The position numbers were made by a program, and so were the translations under genes. Shown one piece after another: positions 1 through 7,161 of a DNA stretch of 64,000 bases. The notes beneath the pieces were generated by a model. The model had not been told where the DNA came from. It searched no databases and saw only the letters and a program-made list of their open reading frames with translations. The stretch's first letter is position 1. Each line of letters opens with the position of its first letter. This DNA is from Betaproteobacteria bacterium (GTDB taxonomy: Bacteria; Pseudomonadota; Gammaproteobacteria; Burkholderiales; Rhodocyclaceae): positions 186,001 to 250,000 of the forward strand of contig WRIU01000002.1 in NCBI GenBank assembly GCA_009782565.1, given 5' to 3'.

Positions 1-190
1 CGTTGTGAACACTAATCGTTTCATGATAAACAGTCCTCTGGTTGCTACGGTCAAGAAAGGCATCGACTCTTGCCGGATGCCGGATAGCGTTCAGGATGCT
101 ATGCGTGGAAGATGTACGCTTGATGACAGCGAGGCGGATGCCACAGTACGGTTCTCCCTTCATCTGGACATAGCGGAAAAACATACCCTC

Positions 191-208
191 CTGTCACTAT
201 CCTGCAAC
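191..208 (+). promoter_or_regulatory. Candidate Pho box upstream of the alkaline phosphatase
   Basis: Two 7-base half-sites, CTGTCAC (191-197) and CTGCAAC (202-208), are separated by 4 bases. This gives the 11-base period of PhoB-binding direct repeats (consensus CTGTCAT). A -10-like CAAGAT follows 10 bases later at 219-224. The site lies 77 bases before the phosphatase start, in a stretch with no convincing gene. The second half-site is imperfect, so this is an inference supported by the gene it precedes. Confidence 0.5.
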
Positions 209-284
209 GAAACCTCTCCAAGATTGCCGCACAGGGCAAACCAAGATGCTGGCGCCCGGGCATCCTCAATGATGGAGAGAGCAC

Positions 285-2036
285 ATGAAGACACGCGCAA
301 AAGTACTGGTCGTTAGTACATTTCTGATGTTCTGCCCTCTAATGGAGGCGCAGGCTGGAGCAATCTATCCGATCAACCGGGCAACGATGCTGACCGGCGG
401 CCGGTTCGATTTCAAGGTGGAATTCGATTCCATCCTCGGTGAAGGGGACGTGAAAGTCCTGATCAATGGACGAAACTACCGGGACGTCTTCGGGAAATCC
501 GGCGAATGGATTCCCAATGAAGACAACCTGGGAGCTTCCTCGCTGATCGTCAGGGATGTTTATCTGTCCAATCCAGGCAATTACCAGGTGGTCGTCAACG
601 CCAAGGGCAAAATGGAACAAGTCACTTGGTTAGCGTATGCACCCGCCTCTCAGCCCAAGGTCAAGAACGTCATCCTGTTCATCGGTGACGGCCTGTCTGT
701 GGCGCACCGCACCGGAGCGCGCATCATGTCCAAGGGGATAACCGAAGGCAGGGCCAATGGTCGCCTGACCATGGACGAATTCCCCTATGCAGCTTTTCTG
801 GGGACTTCCGGTACGGATTCCATCGCGACCGACAGCGCCAATTCCATGAGCGCCTACATGACCGGCCACAAATCCGCTGTCAACGCAATGGGCGTCTACG
901 TCAGTCGGGCAAAAGACTCACTGGAGCACCCCCGTCAGGAGACGATGGGAGAACTGATCAGACGGACTTCCAACAAGTCATTGGGGATCGTCAGTGACGC
1001 AGAAATCGAAGACGCCACGCCTGCCGCCGTTGTCGCACATACACGGTTGCGCTCGGACTACGCCGAAATCGTAAATCAGTTCTATGCCATCAAGCCGGAC
1101 GTGCTGATGGGTGGCGGTTCTCTGGCCTTTTTGCCAAAATCGACGCCGGGTTCCAGGCGCAATGATGAAGTCAATTACATCGACAAATTCAAGGCGGCTG
1201 GCTACGAGTTCGTAACCAATGCAGCAGAGTTGAAATCGAAAAGCAAGGGCGCAGCGAAGCTGCTCGGCCTGTTTCACACCGGTAACATGAACGGTTCGCT
1301 GGATCGCCGCATCCTGAAGCACAACGTATCGAGCGGTTTTCAAAATCAGCCTGACTTGACCGAGATGACAGCTGCCGCGCTGGACGTGCTGTCGAAAAAC
1401 AAGGACGGTTTTTTCCTGATGGTAGAAGCGGCCCTGATCGACAAATTCACCCATCCGCTGGACTGGGAACGCGCGTTTTACGACACGATCATGCTGGACA
1501 AGTCCGTAGCCATCGCCAAGGCGTTTGCCCAGAACCGCAATGACACACTGATCATCGTGCTCGGCGATCATACGCACGGGATTTCCATCATCGGTACGGT
1601 CGATGACAGCAAGCCCGGTATCGATGGCCGTGAAAAGGTCGGAACTTACGCCGAGGCAGGCTTCCCCAACTACAAGGACAGCAACGGCGACGGCTACCCC
1701 GATACGCCGAATGTGTCCAAGCGCCTAGCGACGTTCATCAGCAACCACCCGGACTACTATGAAACGTTCAGGCCCAAGATGGACGGCACATTCACACCCG
1801 CCGTTTCAGACGGCAAAGGTGGGTACATCGCCAACGAAGCATACAAAAATGTTCCGGGAGCCGTCTTCCGTCAGGGCAACCTGCCGCGCTCGGCTAACCA
1901 GGGCGTGCACTCGGTCGATGACATGGTCGCGCAGGGATGGGGGCCCGGTGCCGAGGTGCTCCGTGGTTACATGGAAAACGTCGAGCTTTTCCGTGTGATT
2001 ACCGATGCGATGGCTCTTGGGCACGAGAAAAAATGA
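285..2036 (+). CDS. Alkaline phosphatase, exported
   Basis: A 583-residue phosphomonoesterase of the alkaline phosphatase superfamily, expected to release inorganic phosphate from phosphate esters in the periplasm. An N-terminal signal peptide ends near AQAGA (residue 26). The metal and catalytic residues fall in family order: D135 in IGDG, the phosphoserine S184 in TDSAN, E381, D386 and H390 in the EAALIDKFTH stretch, D428 and H429 in GDHTH, and H542 in GVHS. Residues 465-473 (DSNGDGYPD) look like an EF-hand-type calcium loop, which occurs in some large secreted phosphatases. The ATG is preceded by a GGAGAG ribosome site. A Pho-box-like repeat lies upstream and a terminator follows, so it is probably a single-gene PhoB target. 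The exact family (PhoA, PhoX or PhoD) is settled as PhoA-like by the DSA motif. Confidence 0.9.
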   Translation: MKTRAKVLVVSTFLMFCPLMEAQAGAIYPINRATMLTGGRFDFKVEFDSILGEGDVKVLINGRNYRDVFGKSGEWIPNEDNLGASSLIVRDVYLSNPGNYQVVVNAKGKMEQVTWLAYAPASQPKVKNVILFIGDGLSVAHRTGARIMSKGITEGRANGRLTMDEFPYAAFLGTSGTDSIATDSANSMSAYMTGHKSAVNAMGVYVSRAKDSLEHPRQETMGELIRRTSNKSLGIVSDAEIEDATPAAVVAHTRLRSDYAEIVNQFYAIKPDVLMGGGSLAFLPKSTPGSRRNDEVNYIDKFKAAGYEFVTNAAELKSKSKGAAKLLGLFHTGNMNGSLDRRILKHNVSSGFQNQPDLTEMTAAALDVLSKNKDGFFLMVEAALIDKFTHPLDWERAFYDTIMLDKSVAIAKAFAQNRNDTLIIVLGDHTHGISIIGTVDDSKPGIDGREKVGTYAEAGFPNYKDSNGDGYPDTPNVSKRLATFISNHPDYYETFRPKMDGTFTPAVSDGKGGYIANEAYKNVPGAVFRQGNLPRSANQGVHSVDDMVAQGWGPGAEVLRGYMENVELFRVITDAMALGHEKK

Positions 2037-2046
2037 CCTGATAGCG

Positions 2047-2073
2047 CGCTGACGGTGCCAACGTCAGCGTTTT
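2047..2073 (+). terminator. Rho-independent terminator after the alkaline phosphatase
   Basis: A perfect 8-base stem (CGCTGACG at 2047-2054 with CGTCAGCG at 2062-2069) encloses a 7-base loop and is followed by four T residues. It starts 10 bases after the phosphatase stop codon. Confidence 0.75.
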
Positions 2074-2088
2074 GACCTCGAAGCAAGC

Positions 2089-2124
2089 AACCAGCGGGCG
2101 GATTTCTTGATCTACCCGCTGGTT
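2089..2124. repeat. 10-bp inverted repeat before the DUF/ABC/FtsX operon
   Basis: AACCAGCGGG (2089-2098) is perfectly repeated in inverse orientation as CCCGCTGGTT (2115-2124) around a 16-base spacer. No T-tract follows, so it is not an obvious terminator. It sits 29 bases before the start of the next gene and could be an operator or an mRNA hairpin. Which of these is not decided by the sequence. Confidence 0.5.
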
Positions 2125-2153
2125 CATGATGGAACTACCCTTCCAGAACACCA

Positions 2154-2588
2154 ATGAAACACTACCGATTTTTGCACCTGTGGCTGATTTTTTTGCTGCT
2201 CCCCTGCGTGACGCAGGCAACGGAACACCTCGCTTTCGAGGATCTCTACAAGAGCGAAGGCATATATGGCCTGAGTTTTACTCAAAAAGTGAAAGACCTC
2301 GCGGGCAAGCGCGTCAGGGTGGAAGGCTTTATGGCTCCGCCACTCAAAGCCGAGGCCAATTTTTTCGTGCTCACCCAGAAACCCATGGCAATCTGCCCGT
2401 TTTGTTCGTCGGATGCAGATTGGCCTGCCGACATTGTGGTGATCTACCTGGAAAAGAAACAAACCTTTGTTCAGTACAACGCCATGATCTTGGCAGAGGG
2501 CATATTGGAATATGGTTCTTGGACTGACCCCGATACTGGTTTCGTTAGTCTATTACGCCTGAAAGAAGCTACGTTCAAGAAAAGATGA
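2154..2588 (+). CDS. Exported small protein of an ABC/FtsX operon
   Basis: A 144-residue protein with an N-terminal hydrophobic signal segment (residues 5-22, cleavage likely after TQA). The mature part has a VRVEGFMAPPL stretch and a CPFC pair followed by a tryptophan-proline, resembling the small DUF3299-like periplasmic proteins encoded beside FtsX-type ABC transporters. Its stop overlaps the start of the ATPase gene (ATGA at 2585-2588), so it is translationally coupled to it. From memory, a similar trio in Pseudomonas (PA4063-PA4066 region) responds to zinc depletion, and a CxxC pair fits metal binding. The function here is not established. The ribosome-binding site is weak. Confidence 0.65.
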   Translation: MKHYRFLHLWLIFLLLPCVTQATEHLAFEDLYKSEGIYGLSFTQKVKDLAGKRVRVEGFMAPPLKAEANFFVLTQKPMAICPFCSSDADWPADIVVIYLEKKQTFVQYNAMILAEGILEYGSWTDPDTGFVSLLRLKEATFKKR

Positions 2589-3286
2589 ATCGCCGCATCC
2601 TTGTCAAAGAGGCGGTAGTCCGTTTCGGGCCGCAAACCGTACTGGATATTTCCCGTCTCGCCATCGGACAAAGTGTCCGGCTGGCCGTCATGGGCGAATC
2701 GGGGAGCGGAAAAACAACCCTGCTTAACATCCTGAGCGGATTGGAAAACGTCTCTTCCGGGGAAGTCTGGTGGGGCGATATGCGGCTGGATAGCCTGAAC
2801 GCCTTTCAGCGCGACCGCTTCCGGGGACGGAACGCCGGTCTTGTCTTGCAGGATTTTTACCTTTATCCCGGACTGTGCGTGCTAGACAACGTCCTTCTGC
2901 CTACCCGCCTCGGAGCGGCTGCTGAGGGCGAAAATCTGGAAGAACGCGCGCGTGCACTGCTGGATCAGTTGGGGCTACAGCGTCCCAGGCAAAGTGTCGA
3001 TTCGCTTTCGCGCGGCGAAAAACAACGTGTGGCTATCGCGCGGGCACTGCTCAATTCGCCGGGCGTGCTGCTTGCGGATGAACCCACCGCCAGCCTCGAT
3101 GCTCAAAACAGCGCAGAAGTTGCGGAATTGCTGGTTGCGCTTGCACGGGAACGGGGCAGCACGCTGATTTGCGTCACGCACGACAAAGCCTTGGCAGCGC
3201 GCATGGATTTTTGCCTGGAACTCAGCAAAGGCACCCCTGTTGAGGCGGTCTTTGAAACCTCAGCCGGAACGGATGCCGAATGCTGA
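2585..3286 (+). CDS. ABC transporter ATP-binding protein (LolD/MacB type)
   Basis: A 233-residue cytoplasmic ATPase. Walker A is GESGSGKTT (about residues 37-45), the signature is LSRGEKQR, Walker B ends in LLADEPTAS, and the switch histidine is in VTHDK. Length and the absence of extra domains match ATPases that pair with FtsX-family permeases and drive periplasmic or outer-membrane-directed extrusion. It overlaps the upstream exported protein by 4 bases and the downstream permease by 7 bases, so the three form one transcription unit. The substrate is unknown. Confidence 0.85.
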   Translation: MNRRILVKEAVVRFGPQTVLDISRLAIGQSVRLAVMGESGSGKTTLLNILSGLENVSSGEVWWGDMRLDSLNAFQRDRFRGRNAGLVLQDFYLYPGLCVLDNVLLPTRLGAAAEGENLEERARALLDQLGLQRPRQSVDSLSRGEKQRVAIARALLNSPGVLLADEPTASLDAQNSAEVAELLVALARERGSTLICVTHDKALAARMDFCLELSKGTPVEAVFETSAGTDAEC

Positions 3287-4470
3287 AACTCATTCTGGCC
3301 GATTTCAAAAGGACGTGGGCCGCCAACCTGCTCCTACTGACCCTGATTGCGCTGGCAACTGGTTTCAGCGTTTTCGTCCATCTGGAAGAGCGCGCCCTAC
3401 GGCTGGGCAGCGCCCGTGCAGCGGAAGCGTTCGACCTGTTGATCGGTGCAATGGGCAGCGATACGCAACTGGTGCTCTCAACAGTCTATTTGCAGAGCGC
3501 CCCCTTAGCTCTACTGGACAGAAAACATTTCGACGACGTCGAAAAACATCCGCTCACCGAATGGGCTGCACCCGTCGCGCTGGGTGACAGTTGGTTCGAT
3601 TCTCCCCTCGTCGGCACGACACCCACGTTGTTAACCCGCAATGGCACACGGGCGCTGGCACAGGGGCGGATGTTTGCAAACACGCAGGAAGCCGTGATAG
3701 GCGCGCGCGTGAAACTCAAGATCGGCGACCAATTCGTGCCCCTGCATGGGCAGGCCGGACAGTTCGATGCCCACGTGCACGAATCGGTTCGCTATATTGT
3801 CGTCGGCGTCTTGCCGCCAGAAGATAATGCCTGGAGCCGCGCGATTTTCGTTCCGATCGAAGCCGTCTGGGAAACACATCACCTGGGTGATGCAGAACAT
3901 GTGCGCGACGAGGACGATGGCGATGAACATGCCCCAATTTCGGCCATCGTCGTCAAACCCAAAAGCATAGCGGGTGCTTACCAACTGCGCGACCTTTACC
4001 GGCAAGGTCAGACCTTGGCCGTTTTCCCTGCCGAAGTGCTCACGAAGATGTACGCCACGCTGGGCGATGTCCGTACCATACTGGGAAAAATCAGCCTTGC
4101 TGCTGAGGCGCTGGCGATATTGATTCTGATCGCTGGCGCGGTCATTCACCTGCGCTTTCATGCCCGCCAGATTGCGGCTTTACGCGCCTTTGGCGCATGT
4201 GCACATACCATCTTCATTCTCATTTGGCTGGAATTGAGCTTACTGTCCATGCTCGGTATGGTTTTTGGCGTTAGCTTCGGTTTCCTGGGCGCGTTTTTCG
4301 TCTCCCATGAAATCTCCGCGCAGCAAGGGTTTCCTCTTCCGGTTGTTTTCGAACGGGAAGACTGGAAGTTGTTGCTTTTCCTGCCGGTTGCCTCCATTGC
4401 CCTGCTGCTGCCAGCGTCCCTAGGATACCGCTACTCCGTTGCACGTTATATGCGGGACAGCGGGGCGTAA
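3280..4470 (+). CDS. FtsX-family ABC permease
   Basis: A 396-residue inner-membrane protein with one N-terminal transmembrane helix (about 13-33), a large periplasmic MacB-like domain, and three C-terminal helices (about 270-290, 310-340, 360-385), which is the FtsX/LolC/MacB layout. The periplasmic part carries an acidic, histidine-rich run (HH, then EH, DEDDGDEH near residues 205-223) that looks metal-binding. With the overlapping ATPase and exported CxxC protein it makes a three-gene extrusion or sensing unit. A zinc-related role is a hypothesis based on the histidine run and on similar Pseudomonas gene sets. Confidence 0.8.
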   Translation: MLKLILADFKRTWAANLLLLTLIALATGFSVFVHLEERALRLGSARAAEAFDLLIGAMGSDTQLVLSTVYLQSAPLALLDRKHFDDVEKHPLTEWAAPVALGDSWFDSPLVGTTPTLLTRNGTRALAQGRMFANTQEAVIGARVKLKIGDQFVPLHGQAGQFDAHVHESVRYIVVGVLPPEDNAWSRAIFVPIEAVWETHHLGDAEHVRDEDDGDEHAPISAIVVKPKSIAGAYQLRDLYRQGQTLAVFPAEVLTKMYATLGDVRTILGKISLAAEALAILILIAGAVIHLRFHARQIAALRAFGACAHTIFILIWLELSLLSMLGMVFGVSFGFLGAFFVSHEISAQQGFPLPVVFEREDWKLLLFLPVASIALLLPASLGYRYSVARYMRDSGA

Positions 4471-4473
4471 AGT

Positions 4474-4501
4474 TTGCTTCATTACAGAATATTCGTATAA
4501 T
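4474..4501 (+). promoter_or_regulatory. Sigma-70-type promoter of the DUF1413 gene
   Basis: TTGCTT (4474-4479) and a perfect TATAAT (4496-4501) are separated by 16 bases, starting 3 bases after the permease stop. It is 45 bases before the ATG at 4547 and implies the gene is transcribed independently of the ABC operon. Confidence 0.55.
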
Positions 4502-4546
4502 TACTCCTGTACTCTCCTTTGTGAGAGCTTTTAACAGGAGATGATT

Positions 4547-4930
4547 ATGGCAAGGCTATCTGTGGAAATTGATGACGCACTTTTGTCTCGTGTTTTGATC
4601 GTCAGCCAACAGAAAAAGATCCGCCTTGATACGTTTATTCGCAAGGCGCTGGATGAAGCACTGACAAGTTCCAACCCCGTGCCCGTGCGGAAAACCTTGA
4701 ACGTGGAAGACCTGATTGCAAGAGCGGTAGATAGTGTACGCAACAAAGAAGCCGGCTCAGAATTCACGCTGGTAGACCTGTTCTCTGACGAAGACTGGAA
4801 AACCCTTAGCGGTGGCGATCGCAAGAATCTTGGCAAAGGGTTCAGAAAAGCGGTTGAAGGCTTGGCACCACCTATTGCTAAACGTGTTCGCCGTACCAGT
4901 AGTAACAAGGCGGTCTACAAGAAGGTATGA
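4547..4930 (+). CDS. Ribbon-helix-helix protein with DUF1413 domain
   Basis: A 127-residue protein. Residues 1-40 (MARLSVEIDDALLSRV onward) look like a ribbon-helix-helix DNA-binding fold of the antitoxin/Arc class. Residues about 70-105, with TLVDLF, an acidic-tryptophan and a GFRKAV stretch, match DUF1413. The start is ATG 4547, because AGGAG (4536-4540) lies 6 bases before it and directly abuts the upstream in-frame ATG at 4541. It has its own promoter and no recognisable toxin partner on either side. The downstream neighbour is convergent. It may be an orphan regulator or an antitoxin whose toxin was lost. Function unknown. Confidence 0.7.
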   Translation: MARLSVEIDDALLSRVLIVSQQKKIRLDTFIRKALDEALTSSNPVPVRKTLNVEDLIARAVDSVRNKEAGSEFTLVDLFSDEDWKTLSGGDRKNLGKGFRKAVEGLAPPIAKRVRRTSSNKAVYKKV

Positions 4931-4958
4931 CAATGTAATTCAAAAAGGCAGTTGTTGT

Positions 4959-6140
4959 TCAGTGCATTCGATCTGGCGATTCATGCAATAGATAGCGTGA
5001 CTCGACATTCCGAACGATGTCGAGTGCGGCATGCGGACGAGCGATTTGGCTGGCCGCATATGACATCTTGTGCAGCCGCGCTTTGTCATTCAGCAATTGC
5101 CCGATGTAATAGGCTGCATCGGAGAAATCGTAGAGCCGGGTTGCAGCACCGTGTTCGAGCAGATACTCGCAGTTGCGCTGTTCCTGGCCGGGAATCGAGG
5201 CCACGATCATCATGGGTTTGCCCTTGGCAAGAATTTCGCTCATCGTCAGTCCCCCTGGTTTGGTCACGACGAGGTCGGCAGCATCCAGGAGATCGTGGAC
5301 AAAATCGACGTACCCGTAAACGGTGATGTCCACGGAAAGTGTGGCGGCGATTTTCTCGCACTGTGCTTTCAACTTATCGTTTTTTCCGGCGACGACGAGC
5401 AGCGAACAGTCTACCTGTGTGCTGGCGAAGGAGCACAGCATCTCGGCTATTGGCCCGACACCGAAGCCACCGGACATGATAAGTACTGTCGACTTTTCGG
5501 GCAGGCCCATTGCAGTACGCGCCTGCCTGACGGAACGGCTGGTGGCGAAGACAGGATCAATCGGTATCCCCGTGACCTGGGTTTGCGCGTCAACACCCTC
5601 CTTTTGCAGCAATTCCCGCTCGCTGTTGGCGCTGGCAACGTAATAGCGGTCGATGTGCGGGTGAACCCAGAAACGGTGCGGGCTGACATCGGTTACGACG
5701 GAGATGATCGGGAGATCGATTTTTCCCCGGCGCTTCAGGTCGCTCAACAGTTCCAGCGGCAAAAAGTGCGTGCACACGATAACAGCGGGGTCGATGTCGC
5801 AGATCGTCCGTAAAAAATTCTTTGTATTGAGTTTATTGAGCAACAGATTCAGTTTCTGGCATTTTGAGTCGAGGCGTTTGGTATCGAGTTTGTCATACAG
5901 ATAGCCCCAAAGGGTTGGCGTCTTCTGTACCAGCTTGATGTACAGCTTCGGGTAGATGCGTCTGAAGGCTTTCTTCATGCAGTCGAGCGTGTCGACGGCT
6001 TGCGCCGGTACATCGAGCGCGGCACAGGCTGCAACCAGGGCTTCAGCGGCACGCGTGTGCCCGGTACCGGCAGTGGCATGCAGGAAGAGTATCGGTTTAC
6101 GCGCCGGTTCAGATGTTGTCTGGGGCTGGGATGCTTTCAT
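4959..6140 (-). CDS. MGDG-synthase-type glycosyltransferase (candidate Agt)
   Basis: A 393-residue GT28/MurG-like enzyme. The N-terminal MGDG-synthase motif is seen as LFLHATAGTGHTRAAEAL (about residues 18-35), and the C-terminal nucleotide-sugar site as KPGGLTMSEILAKGKP (294-309) followed by PGQEQRNCEYL. Family members move a sugar from UDP-sugar to diacylglycerol at the inner face of the cytoplasmic membrane. The start is ATG 6140, 13 bases after the phosphoesterase stop, with AGGGA upstream. An earlier in-frame ATG at 6191 would overlap that gene. Placed directly behind a PlcP-like gene in a phosphate island, it is best explained as the enzyme making glycolipids when phosphate is scarce. 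The sugar and anomer cannot be predicted. Confidence 0.8.
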   Translation of the reverse strand: MKASQPQTTSEPARKPILFLHATAGTGHTRAAEALVAACAALDVPAQAVDTLDCMKKAFRRIYPKLYIKLVQKTPTLWGYLYDKLDTKRLDSKCQKLNLLLNKLNTKNFLRTICDIDPAVIVCTHFLPLELLSDLKRRGKIDLPIISVVTDVSPHRFWVHPHIDRYYVASANSERELLQKEGVDAQTQVTGIPIDPVFATSRSVRQARTAMGLPEKSTVLIMSGGFGVGPIAEMLCSFASTQVDCSLLVVAGKNDKLKAQCEKIAATLSVDITVYGYVDFVHDLLDAADLVVTKPGGLTMSEILAKGKPMMIVASIPGQEQRNCEYLLEHGAATRLYDFSDAAYYIGQLLNDKARLHKMSYAASQIARPHAALDIVRNVESRYLLHESPDRMH

Positions 6141-6153
6141 GGTGGATTCCCTG

Positions 6154-6951
6154 TTATCGATTGAACACATGTCTCGCGCAATCTCCGTCACTCGTTACGG
6201 AGTCAAGCTGCTTGATGGGCTTGTCCCACAGGACGAGTTCAAGGCGGCCATCGTGATGTTCGATAATCGCGGAGCAGGAATCGACCCAATCGCCGCAGTT
6301 GATATACATCAGGCCATCGACCTCGCGTAGCGCGGCCCAGTGGATATGGCCACAAATCACACCGTCGAGTCCGCGTGCACGGGCGGCACGAATGACGCTC
6401 TGCTCGAAGTTGAAAATGAATTCGAGCGCGCGCTTGACTTTGCGCTTGACGAAGCCGGCGAGCGACCAATAACCCGATATGCCGAGTTTGCGCCGCCACC
6501 ACGACAGCCAGAGGTTTACGCGCACGAGCATGTCGTAGGCGATGTCGCCGAGCACTGAGACCCACTTGTGATGGCATGTGACCTGGTCGAATTCGTCACC
6601 ATGCACAAGCAGGAACCGACGGCCATCGATTGTGCAATGCACCCATTCACGCTCGATGTGAATGCCACCGAATACGACGCCAAGATAATCGCGCAACGCT
6701 TCATCGTGGTTGCCGGGGATGAAGATCACTTCCTCGCCCTGGCGCGCGCGTCGCAGCACCTTCTGCACCACGGTGTTCTGCGCGGCGCTCCAGTGGATGC
6801 TGCGCCTCATTGCCCAGAAGTCGATAATGTCACCAACCAGGAAGAGCCATTTGGCGGGGTGTTCACGGAGGAAATCAAGCAGGCGCTCGGCTTGGCTTGC
6901 GCGTGTACCCAGGTGGACATCGGAGAGAAAAACGGCGCGGACGCTTGGCAT
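6154..6951 (-). CDS. plcP: Metallophosphoesterase, PlcP-like phospholipase C
   Basis: A 265-residue calcineurin-fold phosphoesterase with the full dinuclear metal set: D11 and H13 in SDVHLG, D41 in GDIID, N81 and H82 in GNHDE, H118 in VHGDEFD, and GHIH at 201-204. It resembles both LpxH (UDP-diacylglucosamine hydrolase) and rhizobial/marine PlcP, which cleaves phospholipid head groups to diacylglycerol under phosphate stress. The downstream lipid glycosyltransferase and surrounding phosphate genes favour PlcP. Start ATG 6951 is chosen because the family begins just before the first metal motif. A longer frame from 7044 would run into the Pho-box array. No Shine-Dalgarno is visible, and the candidate promoter lies so close that the mRNA may be leaderless. 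Confidence 0.8.
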   Translation of the reverse strand: MPSVRAVFLSDVHLGTRASQAERLLDFLREHPAKWLFLVGDIIDFWAMRRSIHWSAAQNTVVQKVLRRARQGEEVIFIPGNHDEALRDYLGVVFGGIHIEREWVHCTIDGRRFLLVHGDEFDQVTCHHKWVSVLGDIAYDMLVRVNLWLSWWRRKLGISGYWSLAGFVKRKVKRALEFIFNFEQSVIRAARARGLDGVICGHIHWAALREVDGLMYINCGDWVDSCSAIIEHHDGRLELVLWDKPIKQLDSVTSDGDCARHVFNR

Positions 6952-6959
6952 GAGCAGAT

Positions 6960-6994
6960 ATTTTCTGCTGCACACCGTTACAGCTTTATGACTA
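6960..6994 (-). promoter_or_regulatory. Candidate reverse Pho box and -10 for plcP
   Basis: Read on the minus strand, TAGTCAT (6994-6988) and CTGTAAC (6983-6977) are 7-base half-sites with a 4-base gap, each matching CTGTCAT at five positions. Eleven bases later is GAAAAT (6965-6960), a 4-of-6 match to the -10 consensus. This spacing is the one used by PhoB-activated promoters. Transcription would begin at or within a few bases of ATG 6951. The match is weaker than the array facing phnG. Confidence 0.4.
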
Positions 6995-7037
6995 ACGGCA
7001 TCAAGGAAATGAAGCCCTCTCCATAGTGACGCGGGCA

Positions 7038-7093
7038 GTGTCACAAAACGGTCATAATTCTGTCATATTTCTTTCATCAAACGCTGGAATAAT
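7038..7093 (+). promoter_or_regulatory. Tandem Pho boxes and -10 element of the phn operon
   Basis: Four direct half-sites in exact 11-base register: GTGTCAC (7038-7044), CGGTCAT (7049-7055), CTGTCAT (7060-7066) and CTTTCAT (7071-7077), with AT-rich 4-base spacers. This is two adjacent PhoB boxes. AATAAT at 7088-7093 follows the last half-site by 10 bases, the standard distance to the -10 element, giving a start near 7100 and a leader of about 60 bases before phnG. The array replaces a normal -35 element. Confidence 0.8.
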
Positions 7094-7161
7094 CCCTCAT
7101 CAACGCGCCATGCAAGTGCTTGTACGCATGCCAAAAGGATGCGCGCCTATATGAGAGGATT

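Noticed and set aside
5..316. 103-codon open frame before the alkaline phosphatase
   Set aside because: It has a GTG start without a ribosome site, resembles no family, overlaps the phosphatase start and contains the candidate Pho box. More likely upstream regulatory DNA.
6154..6951. LpxH (lipid A UDP-diacylglucosamine hydrolase) as the identity of the phosphoesterase
   Set aside because: The fold is shared, but the position before a lipid glycosyltransferase and between Pho boxes favours PlcP. LpxH is kept as an alternative in the entry.
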